Assembly: GCF_000234355.1 (NCBI RefSeq)
Contig: NZ_AGQV01000001.1
Coordinates: 1-64,000 of the forward strand
DNA length: 64,000 nucleotides
Reading direction: 5' to 3'
Source of the DNA: Gluconobacter morbifer G707
GTDB lineage: Bacteria > Pseudomonadota > Alphaproteobacteria > Acetobacterales > Acetobacteraceae
In this document: in pieces, positions 34,778 through 44,092 of the stretch
Position numbering within the stretch: position 1 is the first letter of the stretch
How the letters are laid out: every line of letters begins with the position of its first letter
Position numbers and translations under genes: made by a program
Notes under the pieces: generated by a model
Told to the model about the DNA's origin: nothing
The model's database searches: none
What the model saw: the letters and a program-made list of their open reading frames with translations, nothing else

Positions 34778-36325
34778 TTGCGGATTTATCTTCTGATGGG
34801 CGTCATGATGTCCGCTCCCATGGTCCGCGCGGCGGATACGTCGTCCCTGACGGTCATGCTGACGGAAGCACCACGCAGCATGGACCCGGCCGATCAGAAC
34901 GCGACCGCGACACGCTCTGTCCTGGATCCTTTTTACGAAACGCTCGTCAGTCTGGATCAGAATGGCGGAATTGTTCCTGTCCTGGCGTCCAGCTGGAGTA
35001 TTTCTGACGATCGTCTGGAATGGCGTTTTCATATCCGGCCGGCTGTCCTGTTTCATGACGGAACGACCTGCGATGCAGCCGCCGTAGTAGCGTCCTTCCA
35101 TCGGCTGCTTGATCCCGCCGTGCCGCTGGCAGGGGCGGGCGTCATCCGGACGGTCATCGGGGCTGTTCATGCCGAGGGGCAGGAGGTTGTCTTTCGGCTG
35201 GCCCATCCATACGCGGATTTCCTGCCTCTCCTTGCTGAGACGCAGGCTGCGGTTGTCTCCTCCGCCGCGGTGGCCGGCGGACATCTCGGACAGCATGCGG
35301 TCGGGACAGGGCCTTACGTGTTTGAGGGCTGGCATTCCGGCGATGATGTCATGGCGCGGCGCAATCCAGCCTACTGGGGGCAGAAAGCGGCTTTCGAGCA
35401 TTTGAAATGGACATGGTCGTCCGAACCTTCGGTTCTGAACATGGCGCTTCAGACGGGGAATGCAGATGTTGTCATTCCTCTCGCTCCGGTTTTTGCCAGT
35501 CTTTATCAGGGGCACGAAAGGGCGGCGCGTATTGCGGCGGTGTATGATGCTCCAGGTGCCGGTCTGTTCTGGGCCGCACTCAATACCCGTCTCAAACCGC
35601 TTGATGATGCGCGGGTGCGCCGTGCCCTGTCTCTGGCCGTTGACCGCAAAGGGCTCGTGGCCGGATTGCTGCATGGTTATGGTCGTCCGGCCTGCTATGC
35701 CCTGACGCCCGATATTGTCGGAGCCTTGCCCTGCGGCCCTGACGAGGACAGTGCAAAACTGTCAGAAGCGCGCCAGCTTCTCGTTTCCGCCGGGCAGGGA
35801 CGGGGATTCAGTATTATTGCGACGGTTCAGGAACCCGAGGAGCCCATCGCCGAAGCGCTGCAGGCGATGTGGAAGCGGATTGGTGTGACGCTGGAGATTC
35901 ACCGGCAGGAAGCCGGCGTCTGGGTTCAGTCCGCCTTTGCACCACCGGAAGTGAAAACGCGGGAACAGACGGGCGTTGTCGTGACATCGTGGTCCGCACC
36001 ATTCATTGCGGATATGCAACTGAGGCCGATCTATGCTTCGGCAAGTGCGGCGCCGAAATCGGCCAATCTCGGGTTTTTCTCAGATGCAACGGTGGATGGC
36101 CTGATCAATACCGCAGCCAGAACGCCCGGTGGTCCCGAACGTCAGGAGCAACTGAAGCAGATCCAGCAACTTCTGAGCGCGCAGTCACCCGTTATTCCGC
36201 TTTACGTCACGGATACGCTTTATGGCGTCCGGCACGGGATCGAGGGGGTAGGCGCCGGCCGGGATGGGGAAATTCTTGTGGCCCATGCCCGGAGCGGCTT
36301 AGTCAGCGGAGGAGAGGGGCCATGA
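34778..36325 (+). CDS. Oligopeptide ABC substrate-binding protein (SBP_bac_5 family)
   Basis: 515 aa. A short signal peptide (MRIYLLMGVMMSAPMVRA) is followed by a type C binding protein: LTEAPRSMDPADQNATATRS, VLDPFYETLVSL, VGTGPYVFEGWHSGD and VRRALSLAVDRKGLV are family landmarks. The start appears to be TTG at 34778, with AGGGGAG upstream; an ATG at 34796 would shorten the signal sequence. It binds a peptide-like or glycopeptide ligand in the periplasm for the permeases that follow. It starts the plus arm, divergent from the ROK repressor arm that supplies the ATPases. Confidence 0.85.
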   Translation: MRIYLLMGVMMSAPMVRAADTSSLTVMLTEAPRSMDPADQNATATRSVLDPFYETLVSLDQNGGIVPVLASSWSISDDRLEWRFHIRPAVLFHDGTTCDAAAVVASFHRLLDPAVPLAGAGVIRTVIGAVHAEGQEVVFRLAHPYADFLPLLAETQAAVVSSAAVAGGHLGQHAVGTGPYVFEGWHSGDDVMARRNPAYWGQKAAFEHLKWTWSSEPSVLNMALQTGNADVVIPLAPVFASLYQGHERAARIAAVYDAPGAGLFWAALNTRLKPLDDARVRRALSLAVDRKGLVAGLLHGYGRPACYALTPDIVGALPCGPDEDSAKLSEARQLLVSAGQGRGFSIIATVQEPEEPIAEALQAMWKRIGVTLEIHRQEAGVWVQSAFAPPEVKTREQTGVVVTSWSAPFIADMQLRPIYASASAAPKSANLGFFSDATVDGLINTAARTPGGPERQEQLKQIQQLLSAQSPVIPLYVTDTLYGVRHGIEGVGAGRDGEILVAHARSGLVSGGEGP

Positions 36326-37239
36326 TGGCACTTCTGCGGCGGGCTCTGGCCATTCCCTTCATCATGCTGGGCATTTCCTTTGCGGTTTTTTTCGCCATTC
36401 ATGCCCTGCCGGGTGATCCCGCGCGGCTTCTGGCAGGACCACAGGCTCCGGAAGCTGTGGTGCAGGGGCTCCGGCACAGGCTGGGGCTCGATATTCCCTT
36501 TTCGGCCCAGTATCTTCATTTCCTGCATCAGGCCCTTCAGGGAGATTTCGGTCTTTCGCTCCGGGATGGCTCCCATGTCACAACCCTGATTGCCCAGAGG
36601 CTCCCCTATTCACTGGCGCTGGGTGGAATAGCCTATCTTCTGGCGCTGGCCGTCGGCATTCCCGGCGGCATCGTCGCGGCGGTACGGGCCGGGCAATGGC
36701 CGGATACGGTGCTCATGGCGGCCACACTGATCGGGGCGTCTCTTGCGGGGTTCTGGGTAGCGCTGATCGGCATGGAGTTATTTGCCGTGAGGTTGCACTG
36801 GCTTCCGCTCATGGGGGCGGGGGACTGGAAGCATTATGTCTTGCCGGTCTTTGTTCTGGCCCTGACGCCATCCGCGCTGATCCTGAGGATGACGCGGACA
36901 GGCATGTGCGACATCCTCCGACAGGACTATATCCGCACGGCCGCTGCCAAGGGGTTGTCACCATGGCGTATTCTGGGCGTCCATGCCCTGCCGAATGCGC
37001 TGGCGCCGGTCGTGACGGTTGTGGCGCTCAATCTCGGTGGGCTGGTGAGCAGTGCGGTCGTGACCGAAACGGTGTTCGACTGGCCGGGTGTGGCCAGACT
37101 TCTGGTGGATTCTGTTCGGTACCGGGATTATCCGGTTGTCCAGGGCATTACACTGTTCGCCGTGCTGGGCGTTCTGGTGGCGACCCTTATTGCGGATGCC
37201 GTGAATCTGCTGCTCGATCCGCGGCAGAGGACATCATGA
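36322..37239 (+). CDS. Oligopeptide ABC permease, DppB-like
   Basis: 305 aa, six membrane helices, with the DppB-type N-terminus (MLGISFAVFFAIHALPGDPA) and the EAA loop YIRTAAAKGLSPWRILGVHA. The start at 36322 has GGAGGAGAGGGG directly upstream and overlaps the binding-protein stop (ATGA). The long in-frame extension back to 35869 lies inside the preceding gene and is not used. Confidence 0.88.
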   Translation: MMALLRRALAIPFIMLGISFAVFFAIHALPGDPARLLAGPQAPEAVVQGLRHRLGLDIPFSAQYLHFLHQALQGDFGLSLRDGSHVTTLIAQRLPYSLALGGIAYLLALAVGIPGGIVAAVRAGQWPDTVLMAATLIGASLAGFWVALIGMELFAVRLHWLPLMGAGDWKHYVLPVFVLALTPSALILRMTRTGMCDILRQDYIRTAAAKGLSPWRILGVHALPNALAPVVTVVALNLGGLVSSAVVTETVFDWPGVARLLVDSVRYRDYPVVQGITLFAVLGVLVATLIADAVNLLLDPRQRTS

Positions 37240-38075
37240 AAATACGTGTTCCGGCGATGGTGTCCTGTCGCCCCGAATTCTCACTCTGGCTGGGCGGCGG
37301 GATCTGCGGCACGCTGTTTCTGGCCGCTCTGCTGGGACCACTGTTGCTGGGAGGGGATCCGGCGCGGCAGGATCTGTATCATGTCCTTCTTCCGCCCTCC
37401 TTCGCGCATCCCTGCGGGACGGATGCCTTCGGGCGTGATATTTTCGTCCGGCTTGTCTACGGGCTGCGGCTAACGCTGGAGGAAATCACGGTTAGTCTTG
37501 TGGTCGCGGCCGGGATCGGGATTCCGCTGGGGCTGATTTCGGGAATGGCGCCGCGCTGGGTAGATAACGTCATCATGACGGTATCGGATGTGCTGTTCGC
37601 CTTTCCCGGTCTGATCCTCGCGCTTCTGATCGTCAGCTTTCTGGGGCCCGGGCTGTTCCACGCCCTGCTGGCCATCGCGGCTTTTTCTGTGCCTGTCTAC
37701 ATCCGGCTGGCGCGGACGATGATCGTGCGGTTGCGCCATGTCACCTGGATGGAGGCGCTGGCCGTTCTCGGGGTTGGAAAAGTGCGGATCATGACCCGCC
37801 ATGTCTTTCCAAATGTTGTGGCGTCGCTGCTTGTGCAACTGACACTGAGCAGTGGTGAGGTGGTCCTTGCGGCAGCCAGCCTGTCATTTCTGGGACTTGG
37901 GGCGCAGCCGCCCCTGCCGGAATGGGGCACCATGATGAGCGATGGACGCAATACGCTGGGGGTGGCGTTCTGGCCCTGTCTCTTTCCCGGACTGGCCATC
38001 GCCATGACCGTCATCGGGCTCAATTATCTGGGTGACGGCATCCGGAACAGGCTCGACGGGCAGAACAGGAAATAA
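37236..38075 (+). CDS. Oligopeptide ABC permease, DppC-like
   Basis: 279 aa. It has the DppC-type segment PCGTDAFGRDIFVRLVYGL after the first helix, and the EAA loop MEALAVLGVGKVRIMTRHVF. Its ATG overlaps the DppB-like stop (ATGA). With the preceding permease it forms the channel of the importer whose ATPases are on the minus strand at 30217-32009. Confidence 0.88.
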   Translation: MKIRVPAMVSCRPEFSLWLGGGICGTLFLAALLGPLLLGGDPARQDLYHVLLPPSFAHPCGTDAFGRDIFVRLVYGLRLTLEEITVSLVVAAGIGIPLGLISGMAPRWVDNVIMTVSDVLFAFPGLILALLIVSFLGPGLFHALLAIAAFSVPVYIRLARTMIVRLRHVTWMEALAVLGVGKVRIMTRHVFPNVVASLLVQLTLSSGEVVLAAASLSFLGLGAQPPLPEWGTMMSDGRNTLGVAFWPCLFPGLAIAMTVIGLNYLGDGIRNRLDGQNRK

Positions 38076-38088
38076 TAAGACCGCTGGC

Positions 38089-38991
38089 ATGAAGCAGAAC
38101 ACGTCCATCCTGTGTGCCGATATTGGCGGCTCGTTCATCGACTGCGCCCTTGTCTTCCCGGACGGGACTTTTTCCGATCGCAGGAAAGTGCCAACCCCCG
38201 CACAGGATCTCACCGCTTTCCTGAATACGCTCGAGCAGCTTGCCGGCGTCTATGACGCACAGGTTCCACTTCATATTGCCATTGCCGGATTGCAGGACCC
38301 GGAAACGGATATTTGCAACACAGCCAATATTCCATGCATCAACGGAACACCTCTGGCCCCGAGGCTGGCTGAACGTCTGGGGCGGACTGTCCGGATCGGG
38401 AATGACGCTGACTGCTTCACCCTTGCCGAAGCCCGCCTGGGACAGGCCCGGGGACATGCCAATGTCCTGGGAATTATCCTTGGAACAGGAGTTGGTGGCG
38501 GGATTGTCCTGGATGGCCGCCTCATTGTTGGTGCCGGGGGGCTGACGGGGGAATGGGGGCATGGGCCTGTCATTCCGGACGTCCCCGAAGCGGCTGATCT
38601 TGTCCCCTGTTTCCCGTGTGGATGTGGACAGAAAGGATGCATCGATACGATTGGTGGCGCGCGTGGCCTTGAGCGTCTGTATGCCTGGAGCGGCGGCAGC
38701 GCAGAGACGGACAGCCGCGCCATTCTGCAGGCCTGGCGCGCGGGAGAGCCGACGGCTGTGCGGACCGTCGGGCTTTATATCCAGTATCTGTCGGCATCGC
38801 TTGCCGTAGCGGTCAATGTCACGGGTGCAACCATTGTGCCAGCCGGTGGCGGCTTGTCGAACGCGGCGGATTTGCTGGAGGCGCTTGATCTGGCGACGCG
38901 GCAAAAGATTCTCCGTCCCATGGAGACGCCGCTGCTTGTGTCTTCCAGTCTTGGCCCGAATGCCGGTCTGCTGGGCGCCGCTTTTCTCTGA
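38089..38991 (+). CDS. nagK: ROK-family sugar kinase, probable N-acetylglucosamine kinase
   Basis: 300 aa. The phosphate loop CADIGGSFID is at the N-terminus (a slight variant of DIGGTK), followed by the sugar-binding pair in VRIGNDADCFTLAEA, GTGVGGGIVLDG, EWGHGP and the zinc site CFPCGCGQKGCIDTIGG. ROK kinases with this layout include NagK, which phosphorylates N-acetylglucosamine. It lies 13 bases after the permease gene, so import and phosphorylation are coupled, and precedes the chitobiose-type genes. A second, unrelated kinase for the same sugar is at 48251. N-acetylmannosamine is an alternative substrate. Confidence 0.82.
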   Translation: MKQNTSILCADIGGSFIDCALVFPDGTFSDRRKVPTPAQDLTAFLNTLEQLAGVYDAQVPLHIAIAGLQDPETDICNTANIPCINGTPLAPRLAERLGRTVRIGNDADCFTLAEARLGQARGHANVLGIILGTGVGGGIVLDGRLIVGAGGLTGEWGHGPVIPDVPEAADLVPCFPCGCGQKGCIDTIGGARGLERLYAWSGGSAETDSRAILQAWRAGEPTAVRTVGLYIQYLSASLAVAVNVTGATIVPAGGGLSNAADLLEALDLATRQKILRPMETPLLVSSSLGPNAGLLGAAFL

Positions 38992-39324
38992 AAGGAAAAA
39001 TCCCTGCTGTGTGCCGGGCGGAGTTGGTGGGCCGGTCTCACAGGGAGGGCATTTTTCTTTCCGTGATGTCGGGATTCCCTGATTGGTCGCTTCAATCCAT
39101 GCGCCAGGCCGGTATTCTTGTAATATTATTTCAATAATCGTGTTTTTTGTGCAACACGGATCCCGATCGTGAACGAAATACTTTGTTCATCAATTAAATT
39201 AAATCATTCCTATTTGATAACTATTGCGCATTAAGATGCGGCCCGTTCATTGTTGTTTCTAGATGGCAATAATTAAAAGTGACCGCTCAGATGTCCGGCG
39301 GTTGTTGCTACGGAGGAATGAAAC
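38992..39324 (+). promoter_or_regulatory. Promoter region of the TonB receptor/GH20 genes with palindromic operator
   Basis: 333 AT-rich bases without a gene. A perfect dyad attatt-tc-aataat lies at 39125-39138. Further AT-rich sequence similar to the 34672-34703 motif (caattaaattaaatcattcc) starts near 39190. A strong ribosome site (GGAGG, about 39313-39317) precedes the receptor ATG. The dyad is a candidate site for the ROK repressor or the DeoR regulator of the cluster. Confidence 0.45.
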
Positions 39325-41754
39325 ATGCGGCTGCCACTTCGTCAGATTTGTCTGTCCTGTACGGTGTTTGTCGGATTGTCAGCCGCTGCGGGTGAAGTCC
39401 GGGCAGCAGATGGAGTAACGAAAACAACGCATGGCAAGGGACACGGAACGGCCAGCGCGTCTGGTAAAAAAAGAACGTCCCGGCACGCCAACGGCCTGTC
39501 GTCTTCAGTGCTGGGGCAGTTTACGCCCCAGCCGGAAGAAATTACCGTGACAAGTCATTCGGTGTCTTCGAATGGCGTGACGAACAGGACTCCAGGTGGC
39601 GGCCTGATGCCGAAGCAGACGGCTCCGCGGTCCCAGAGTGGCATCACACGTGACTTCATCGCCAAGCAGGCGCCAACCTCCAACATCACCTCCATGCTTG
39701 GCGATCTTCCCGGTGTGACCGTTTCCAGTCAGGACCCGCTTGGCATGACGGGCGATCACATCACGATGCGTGGCCTCGATCAGTCGCAGATCGGGTATCT
39801 GTTCGAAGGCGCTCCGCTGGCCGATCCGATCAATTACCAGCCTTACACGACCATGCTTGTCGATTCCGAAAACCTTGGGTCAGTGACGGTTTCCCAAGGC
39901 TCTCCGGATCTCAATGCGCCGTTTTACAACGCGGTCGGCGGACAGATCACGGCGACGGAACTCAATCCTGCCCACAGGAAGGGCGGGTATGTGGACCTCT
40001 CGGGTGGCACGCATAGCGCCAACAAGGAGTTCCTGCGTCTGGACACCGGTGATATCGGTCATTCCGGTATCCGTGGTTTCGTGTCCTTCTCTCATTCGGG
40101 CTACAACAACTTCCGTGGCCCCGGTGGTTTGTTCCGGTATCATCTCGATTCAAAATTCGTGAAGGAATGGGGAGATGGCAACAGCATCTCGGCCATTTTC
40201 TCCTATAACCGGCAGGAATCCACACCCTGGCGTAATCCGACTGCCTCCCAGTGGAAACAGTATGGCTGGGGTTTTTCCTATAACGGGGTCTGGTCGCCGG
40301 GCAATTCCACCTATTACAAGCTCGCGCGTTCCAATCTGAACAGTCAGCTCATTGTTCTGCCCATGCACTTCACGCTGGCCGACAATCTCAAGCTGCACGT
40401 CACGCCCTATTACGTCCATCAGTTCGGACCATCGCTGAGTGGCGAGAACATTCCGGCATCAGGCGGATATTTCGGGACCCAGCAATATGGTGACCTTAAC
40501 CGCGGCACGGATGTGAATGGCAGCATCCTGACATCCAGCCGCGATCCGTGGAACCAGAAGACCGGCGGCCTGAACATCTCCGCGGACTGGAACATCACCA
40601 GTTCCAACACGTTTTCCTTCGGCTGGTGGTACGCCTACACGACGCATGAGGAACTGTCGGATTTCTCTCCGGTCTATGCGAATGGTCAGGGATGGTCGGG
40701 TACGAACATCAAGGTCAATGGTCAGATCCTGTCCGGCTACAACCTGAACTTCATGCAGCAGGTCAATACACTCTTCATCGCCGATACGCAGAAACTCCTG
40801 AATGACAAGCTGACGGTCAGTGCGGGTTTCCGTGTGGCCATGGTGTCCCGTCAGGGCACCAACCTTGTCCCGGGTGCGGATCCGTACAAGATGCAGGGAA
40901 ATTACTTCGAGCCGCTTCCGCAGTTCTCTGCCAGCTACCAGATTACGCCGCACGACCAGATTTACATAAACGGCACAACCTCTTTCCGCGCGCCTGAATC
41001 CGTCGAGGCCTATTCCCAGATCTTCGACCCCAATACCGCGCATGCCGTCATGCAGCCCCAGAGCCTGAAGCCGGAATACTCGATCGGTGAGGAACTGGGT
41101 TACCGCCGGGAAGGCAGCTTCTATAATTTTTCGATGTCTCTGTTCAACCTGAACATGACGAACCATCAGATCACGTCAACGGGTTATATTCCCGGCACGA
41201 ATACGCTGGTGTCCTCGCCGGTCAATATCGGTGGTCAGACCTCACGCGGTATCCAGGCGGAAATCGGCCTGAAACGCTGGCACCATTTCTCGCCCTATCT
41301 GTCCGGGCAATACCTGCATTCGACTTTTGACAATGATTTCAACACGGGATCGGGCCTGTTGCCGACAGCGGGCAAAATTGCCGTGGGCGCTCCGAAATTC
41401 ACGGGTGCCATAGGCCTGAACTATGATGATGGCCGTTTCTTCGGCAATTTCCAGCTCCGGTATGTCGACAGTCAGTACACGACGTTCATGAATGATGAAA
41501 AAATCCCGTCCTACATCACGTCCGATGTTGCGCTGGGTTACCGGATGAAGTCGTACGGCCGGATCAAGCATCCGCAGATCCAGCTGAACATCATGAACAT
41601 TGGTGACAACCATTACCGTTCGGCCGCCGCCAGCTACACGTCCAACGCCAAGGCGACGACAATGAAGAATGGCGCCACAAACGCCGGCAGTGCTCCGACC
41701 TACATGGTTGGCGGCAACTTCGCTGCCATGGTCTCCCTGTCGACCGGCTTCTGA
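39325..41754 (+). CDS. TonB-dependent outer-membrane receptor
   Basis: 809 aa. Signal peptide to about residue 28, then a Lys/His-rich linker. A TonB-box-like PEEITVTSHS is followed by the plug domain (TSMLGDLPGVTVSSQDPLGM, ITMRGLDQSQIGYLFEGAPL) and a 22-strand barrel ending in Phe (SLSTGF). Length and order are standard. Position upstream of an exported GH20 hexosaminidase and the nag genes suggests uptake of chitooligosaccharides or other N-acetylglucosamine-containing glycans across the outer membrane, as for Nag/chitin receptors in other proteobacteria. A siderophore role is less likely because the Feo genes are distant. Confidence 0.87.
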   Translation: MRLPLRQICLSCTVFVGLSAAAGEVRAADGVTKTTHGKGHGTASASGKKRTSRHANGLSSSVLGQFTPQPEEITVTSHSVSSNGVTNRTPGGGLMPKQTAPRSQSGITRDFIAKQAPTSNITSMLGDLPGVTVSSQDPLGMTGDHITMRGLDQSQIGYLFEGAPLADPINYQPYTTMLVDSENLGSVTVSQGSPDLNAPFYNAVGGQITATELNPAHRKGGYVDLSGGTHSANKEFLRLDTGDIGHSGIRGFVSFSHSGYNNFRGPGGLFRYHLDSKFVKEWGDGNSISAIFSYNRQESTPWRNPTASQWKQYGWGFSYNGVWSPGNSTYYKLARSNLNSQLIVLPMHFTLADNLKLHVTPYYVHQFGPSLSGENIPASGGYFGTQQYGDLNRGTDVNGSILTSSRDPWNQKTGGLNISADWNITSSNTFSFGWWYAYTTHEELSDFSPVYANGQGWSGTNIKVNGQILSGYNLNFMQQVNTLFIADTQKLLNDKLTVSAGFRVAMVSRQGTNLVPGADPYKMQGNYFEPLPQFSASYQITPHDQIYINGTTSFRAPESVEAYSQIFDPNTAHAVMQPQSLKPEYSIGEELGYRREGSFYNFSMSLFNLNMTNHQITSTGYIPGTNTLVSSPVNIGGQTSRGIQAEIGLKRWHHFSPYLSGQYLHSTFDNDFNTGSGLLPTAGKIAVGAPKFTGAIGLNYDDGRFFGNFQLRYVDSQYTTFMNDEKIPSYITSDVALGYRMKSYGRIKHPQIQLNIMNIGDNHYRSAAASYTSNAKATTMKNGATNAGSAPTYMVGGNFAAMVSLSTGF

Positions 41755-41770
41755 TCCGTCCCCCTGATGT

Positions 41771-41806
41771 GGCCTGATCCTGCTTTCCGGAAAGCAGGAT
41801 CAGGCC
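41771..41806. terminator. Perfect 18-base palindrome between receptor and GH20 genes
   Basis: Bases 41771-41788 and 41789-41806 are exact inverted repeats with no loop, a very stable hairpin or cruciform. A T-run (tcttttta) follows ten bases later. It could act as a partial terminator that sets receptor against hexosaminidase expression, or stabilise the receptor mRNA 3' end. Confidence 0.6.
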
Positions 41807-41857
41807 CTGACGTCTTTTTAGAAATTCAGCCTGATTCAGATAAAAGGAAGTCCTTTC

Positions 41858-44038
41858 ATGAAGAGTGACAAAGGCGTCTGCCTGCGGAATGTCCTTCCCC
41901 GGGTCCTGGCCCTGAGCGTTACAGCCCTGACGGCCCTGTCAGGTTTTGCAGCGCCTGTTCATGCCGGGGATCTTTCCGCGCCTGCTTTGATGCCGGTTCC
42001 AAAATCGGTTCATCTGTCCGATGGCGCCATTCCCCTGCAGGATGGCCTGACCGTTGTATGGGACACTGAACCCTCAGCGCTTCTCAAGCGCGCCGCATCC
42101 CGCTTCGTGGACCGTCTCGACAGGCTGGCTGGCCGTATTCAACCTGTTCCGGTCTCCAGCACATGGCCGGGCGGAACGCCTGCGACGCTGCATGTGCGGT
42201 TCAGCCCGGATGCGGATTTCCTGAGCGTGAAAGCGAAAGAAGGCTATACACTGAGTGTGGATGCCGGTCAGGTTTCGCTTGTGGCGGATGGCCCGGAAGG
42301 CGTTCTTCGCGGAATGAGTACGATCCTCCAGCTCGTCCAGAACGGCAGGAACGGGGCCCAGCTCGATTTCGCGCAGATCACGGACAGCCCGCGCTTTCCC
42401 TGGCGGGGCATCATGATCGATACGTCACGCCATTTCATGACGATCGAGACGCTCCGTCGCCAGCTCGATGCGATGGAACTGCTGAAGCTCAACGTGCTGC
42501 ATCTGCATCTGAGCGATGGCACCGGTTTCCGCGTCGAGAGCCATGTTCTGCCGGAACTGACGGCCAAGGGATCGCACGGCCAATACTACACGCAGGCACA
42601 GATGCGCGATCTGGTGGCTTACGCCCGGGACCGTGGCATCCGCATCGTTCCTGAGTTTGATGTTCCCGGACATGCGCTGGCGCTTCTGCTGGCGCGGCCG
42701 GAACTGGCAGCCCAGAGCCCGGTCAACCCTGTGGCGAAAAACCTGAATACCGCTGCATTCGATCCGACGCTCCCCGAAACGCTGCATGTCATCCGTGAGC
42801 TTTACGGTGAGATGGGGAAGCTGTTCCCGGATCATTATTTTCATTCCGGTGGGGATGAGGTGAACCCCAAGGAGTGGGTGACCAATCTGAAAATCGTTGC
42901 CTACATGAAGGCCCATCATTTCGACACGCCACAGGCTCTGCAGGCCGCTTTTACGGCACAGGTCGAGAAAATCCTTTCTACCCAGGGCAAGGTGATGGTC
43001 GGCTGGGACGAGGTGAGTGAAGCGCCCATCCCCAAAACTGTCGTCGTCGAGCCCTGGCGCAGCTCGAAATTCACAGCGTCCGCCACAGCCGCCGGGCATC
43101 CGGTCATCGTGTCCGTCGGATATTATCTGGATCTGTTGCAACCTGCCGCGCAGCATTATCTGGTCGATCCTTACGATCCTGCTGCGGTCGGCGTGAACCG
43201 AGCTGATGCGAAGCGCATGATTTCCAAGGGTATGGACCCTGTTCTGGTCAATGCGTTCCTGATCGATCCGCCACCGCCGCCTCTCAATGATGCTCAGAAG
43301 CAGCTTGTGCTGGGTGGTGAAGCACCGTTGTGGAGCGAGGTCGTGACGGATGAAATGCTCGATGGCCGGTTCTGGCCCCGGGCGGCTGCAATCGCCGAGC
43401 GTTTCTGGTCAGCGGCGGACGTGCGGGATGTACCGGACATGTACCGTCGTCTCAATGTCGTGGGGTCCGAACTGGAGCAGACCGGCCTGAAGGCCCGCAG
43501 CAACGCGGCGCGCATGGCCGAGCGTCTGTCACCGGCCGATCCATCCCCGGTGGAAACGCTCGCGGAAGCGACCGTGCCTCTGCGGAATTACGCCATGAAC
43601 CGGTATGTCGAACATCATGACAAGACGCTGGACGCGATCGGGGAAATCGTGTCTCCCGACCCTGCGGCCGCGATCCGGTTCAATGAACTGGCCGCACGTT
43701 ATGCGCAGGGTGACCACGCCCTTGCCGGGCAGCTTCGGGCCATGCTTCAGGGCTGGGTGAACAATGATGCGGCGTTTAGCCAGGTCGCGGTAGCGGCAGG
43801 GCTGGCACCCGCTGTTCCAGTTGCTCATGACGTGGCGGTTCTGGCCCAGATGGGACTGGATGCCCTGGCGCACCCGCACAGGAAAATGCCGGAGGCCTCC
43901 CTGGCTGTCCTGAAGAACTGGACGACGGTCCTTTCGGACTCCGATAATCTCGTCAAGGCGGCATCCGGCAAGCTTGAAAGCCCGGCCGGACTGATGATCG
44001 CGATCGTTCCGGGCATTCATGCGCTCTGCGGCGAGTAA
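41858..44038 (+). CDS. Exported beta-N-acetylhexosaminidase (GH20)
   Basis: 726 aa with a signal peptide (SVTALTALSGFAAPVHA). The GH20b domain (about 45-165) includes LMPVPKSVHLSDG. The catalytic barrel starts FPWRGIMIDTSRHFM and holds HSGGDEVNP at about 329-337, where D333-E334 are the substrate-assisted catalytic pair. It ends with LWSEVV. A C-terminal helical part of about 170 residues follows. It releases terminal N-acetylglucosamine or N-acetylgalactosamine from glycans in the periplasm. Context with TonB receptor upstream and nag genes downstream supports chitobiose or glycoprotein glycan use. Confidence 0.92.
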   Translation: MKSDKGVCLRNVLPRVLALSVTALTALSGFAAPVHAGDLSAPALMPVPKSVHLSDGAIPLQDGLTVVWDTEPSALLKRAASRFVDRLDRLAGRIQPVPVSSTWPGGTPATLHVRFSPDADFLSVKAKEGYTLSVDAGQVSLVADGPEGVLRGMSTILQLVQNGRNGAQLDFAQITDSPRFPWRGIMIDTSRHFMTIETLRRQLDAMELLKLNVLHLHLSDGTGFRVESHVLPELTAKGSHGQYYTQAQMRDLVAYARDRGIRIVPEFDVPGHALALLLARPELAAQSPVNPVAKNLNTAAFDPTLPETLHVIRELYGEMGKLFPDHYFHSGGDEVNPKEWVTNLKIVAYMKAHHFDTPQALQAAFTAQVEKILSTQGKVMVGWDEVSEAPIPKTVVVEPWRSSKFTASATAAGHPVIVSVGYYLDLLQPAAQHYLVDPYDPAAVGVNRADAKRMISKGMDPVLVNAFLIDPPPPPLNDAQKQLVLGGEAPLWSEVVTDEMLDGRFWPRAAAIAERFWSAADVRDVPDMYRRLNVVGSELEQTGLKARSNAARMAERLSPADPSPVETLAEATVPLRNYAMNRYVEHHDKTLDAIGEIVSPDPAAAIRFNELAARYAQGDHALAGQLRAMLQGWVNNDAAFSQVAVAAGLAPAVPVAHDVAVLAQMGLDALAHPHRKMPEASLAVLKNWTTVLSDSDNLVKAASGKLESPAGLMIAIVPGIHALCGE

Positions 44039-44050
44039 CTCTCTGGATGA

Positions 44051-44088
44051 CCGGTGATCTTTCTGCCTTAAGACAGAAAGATCACCGG
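44051..44088. terminator. Bidirectional terminator between convergent GH20 and nagB
   Basis: A 15-base perfect stem (44051-44065 with 44074-44088), ccggtgatctttctg, and an 8-base loop. It lies in the 54 bases between the ends of the two convergent genes. Confidence 0.7.
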
Positions 44089-44092
44089 ACGG

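Noticed and set aside
35869-36321. Long upstream extension of the DppB-like frame
   Set aside because: It lies inside the binding-protein gene in another frame; the ATG at 36322 has a strong ribosome site and the family N-terminus.
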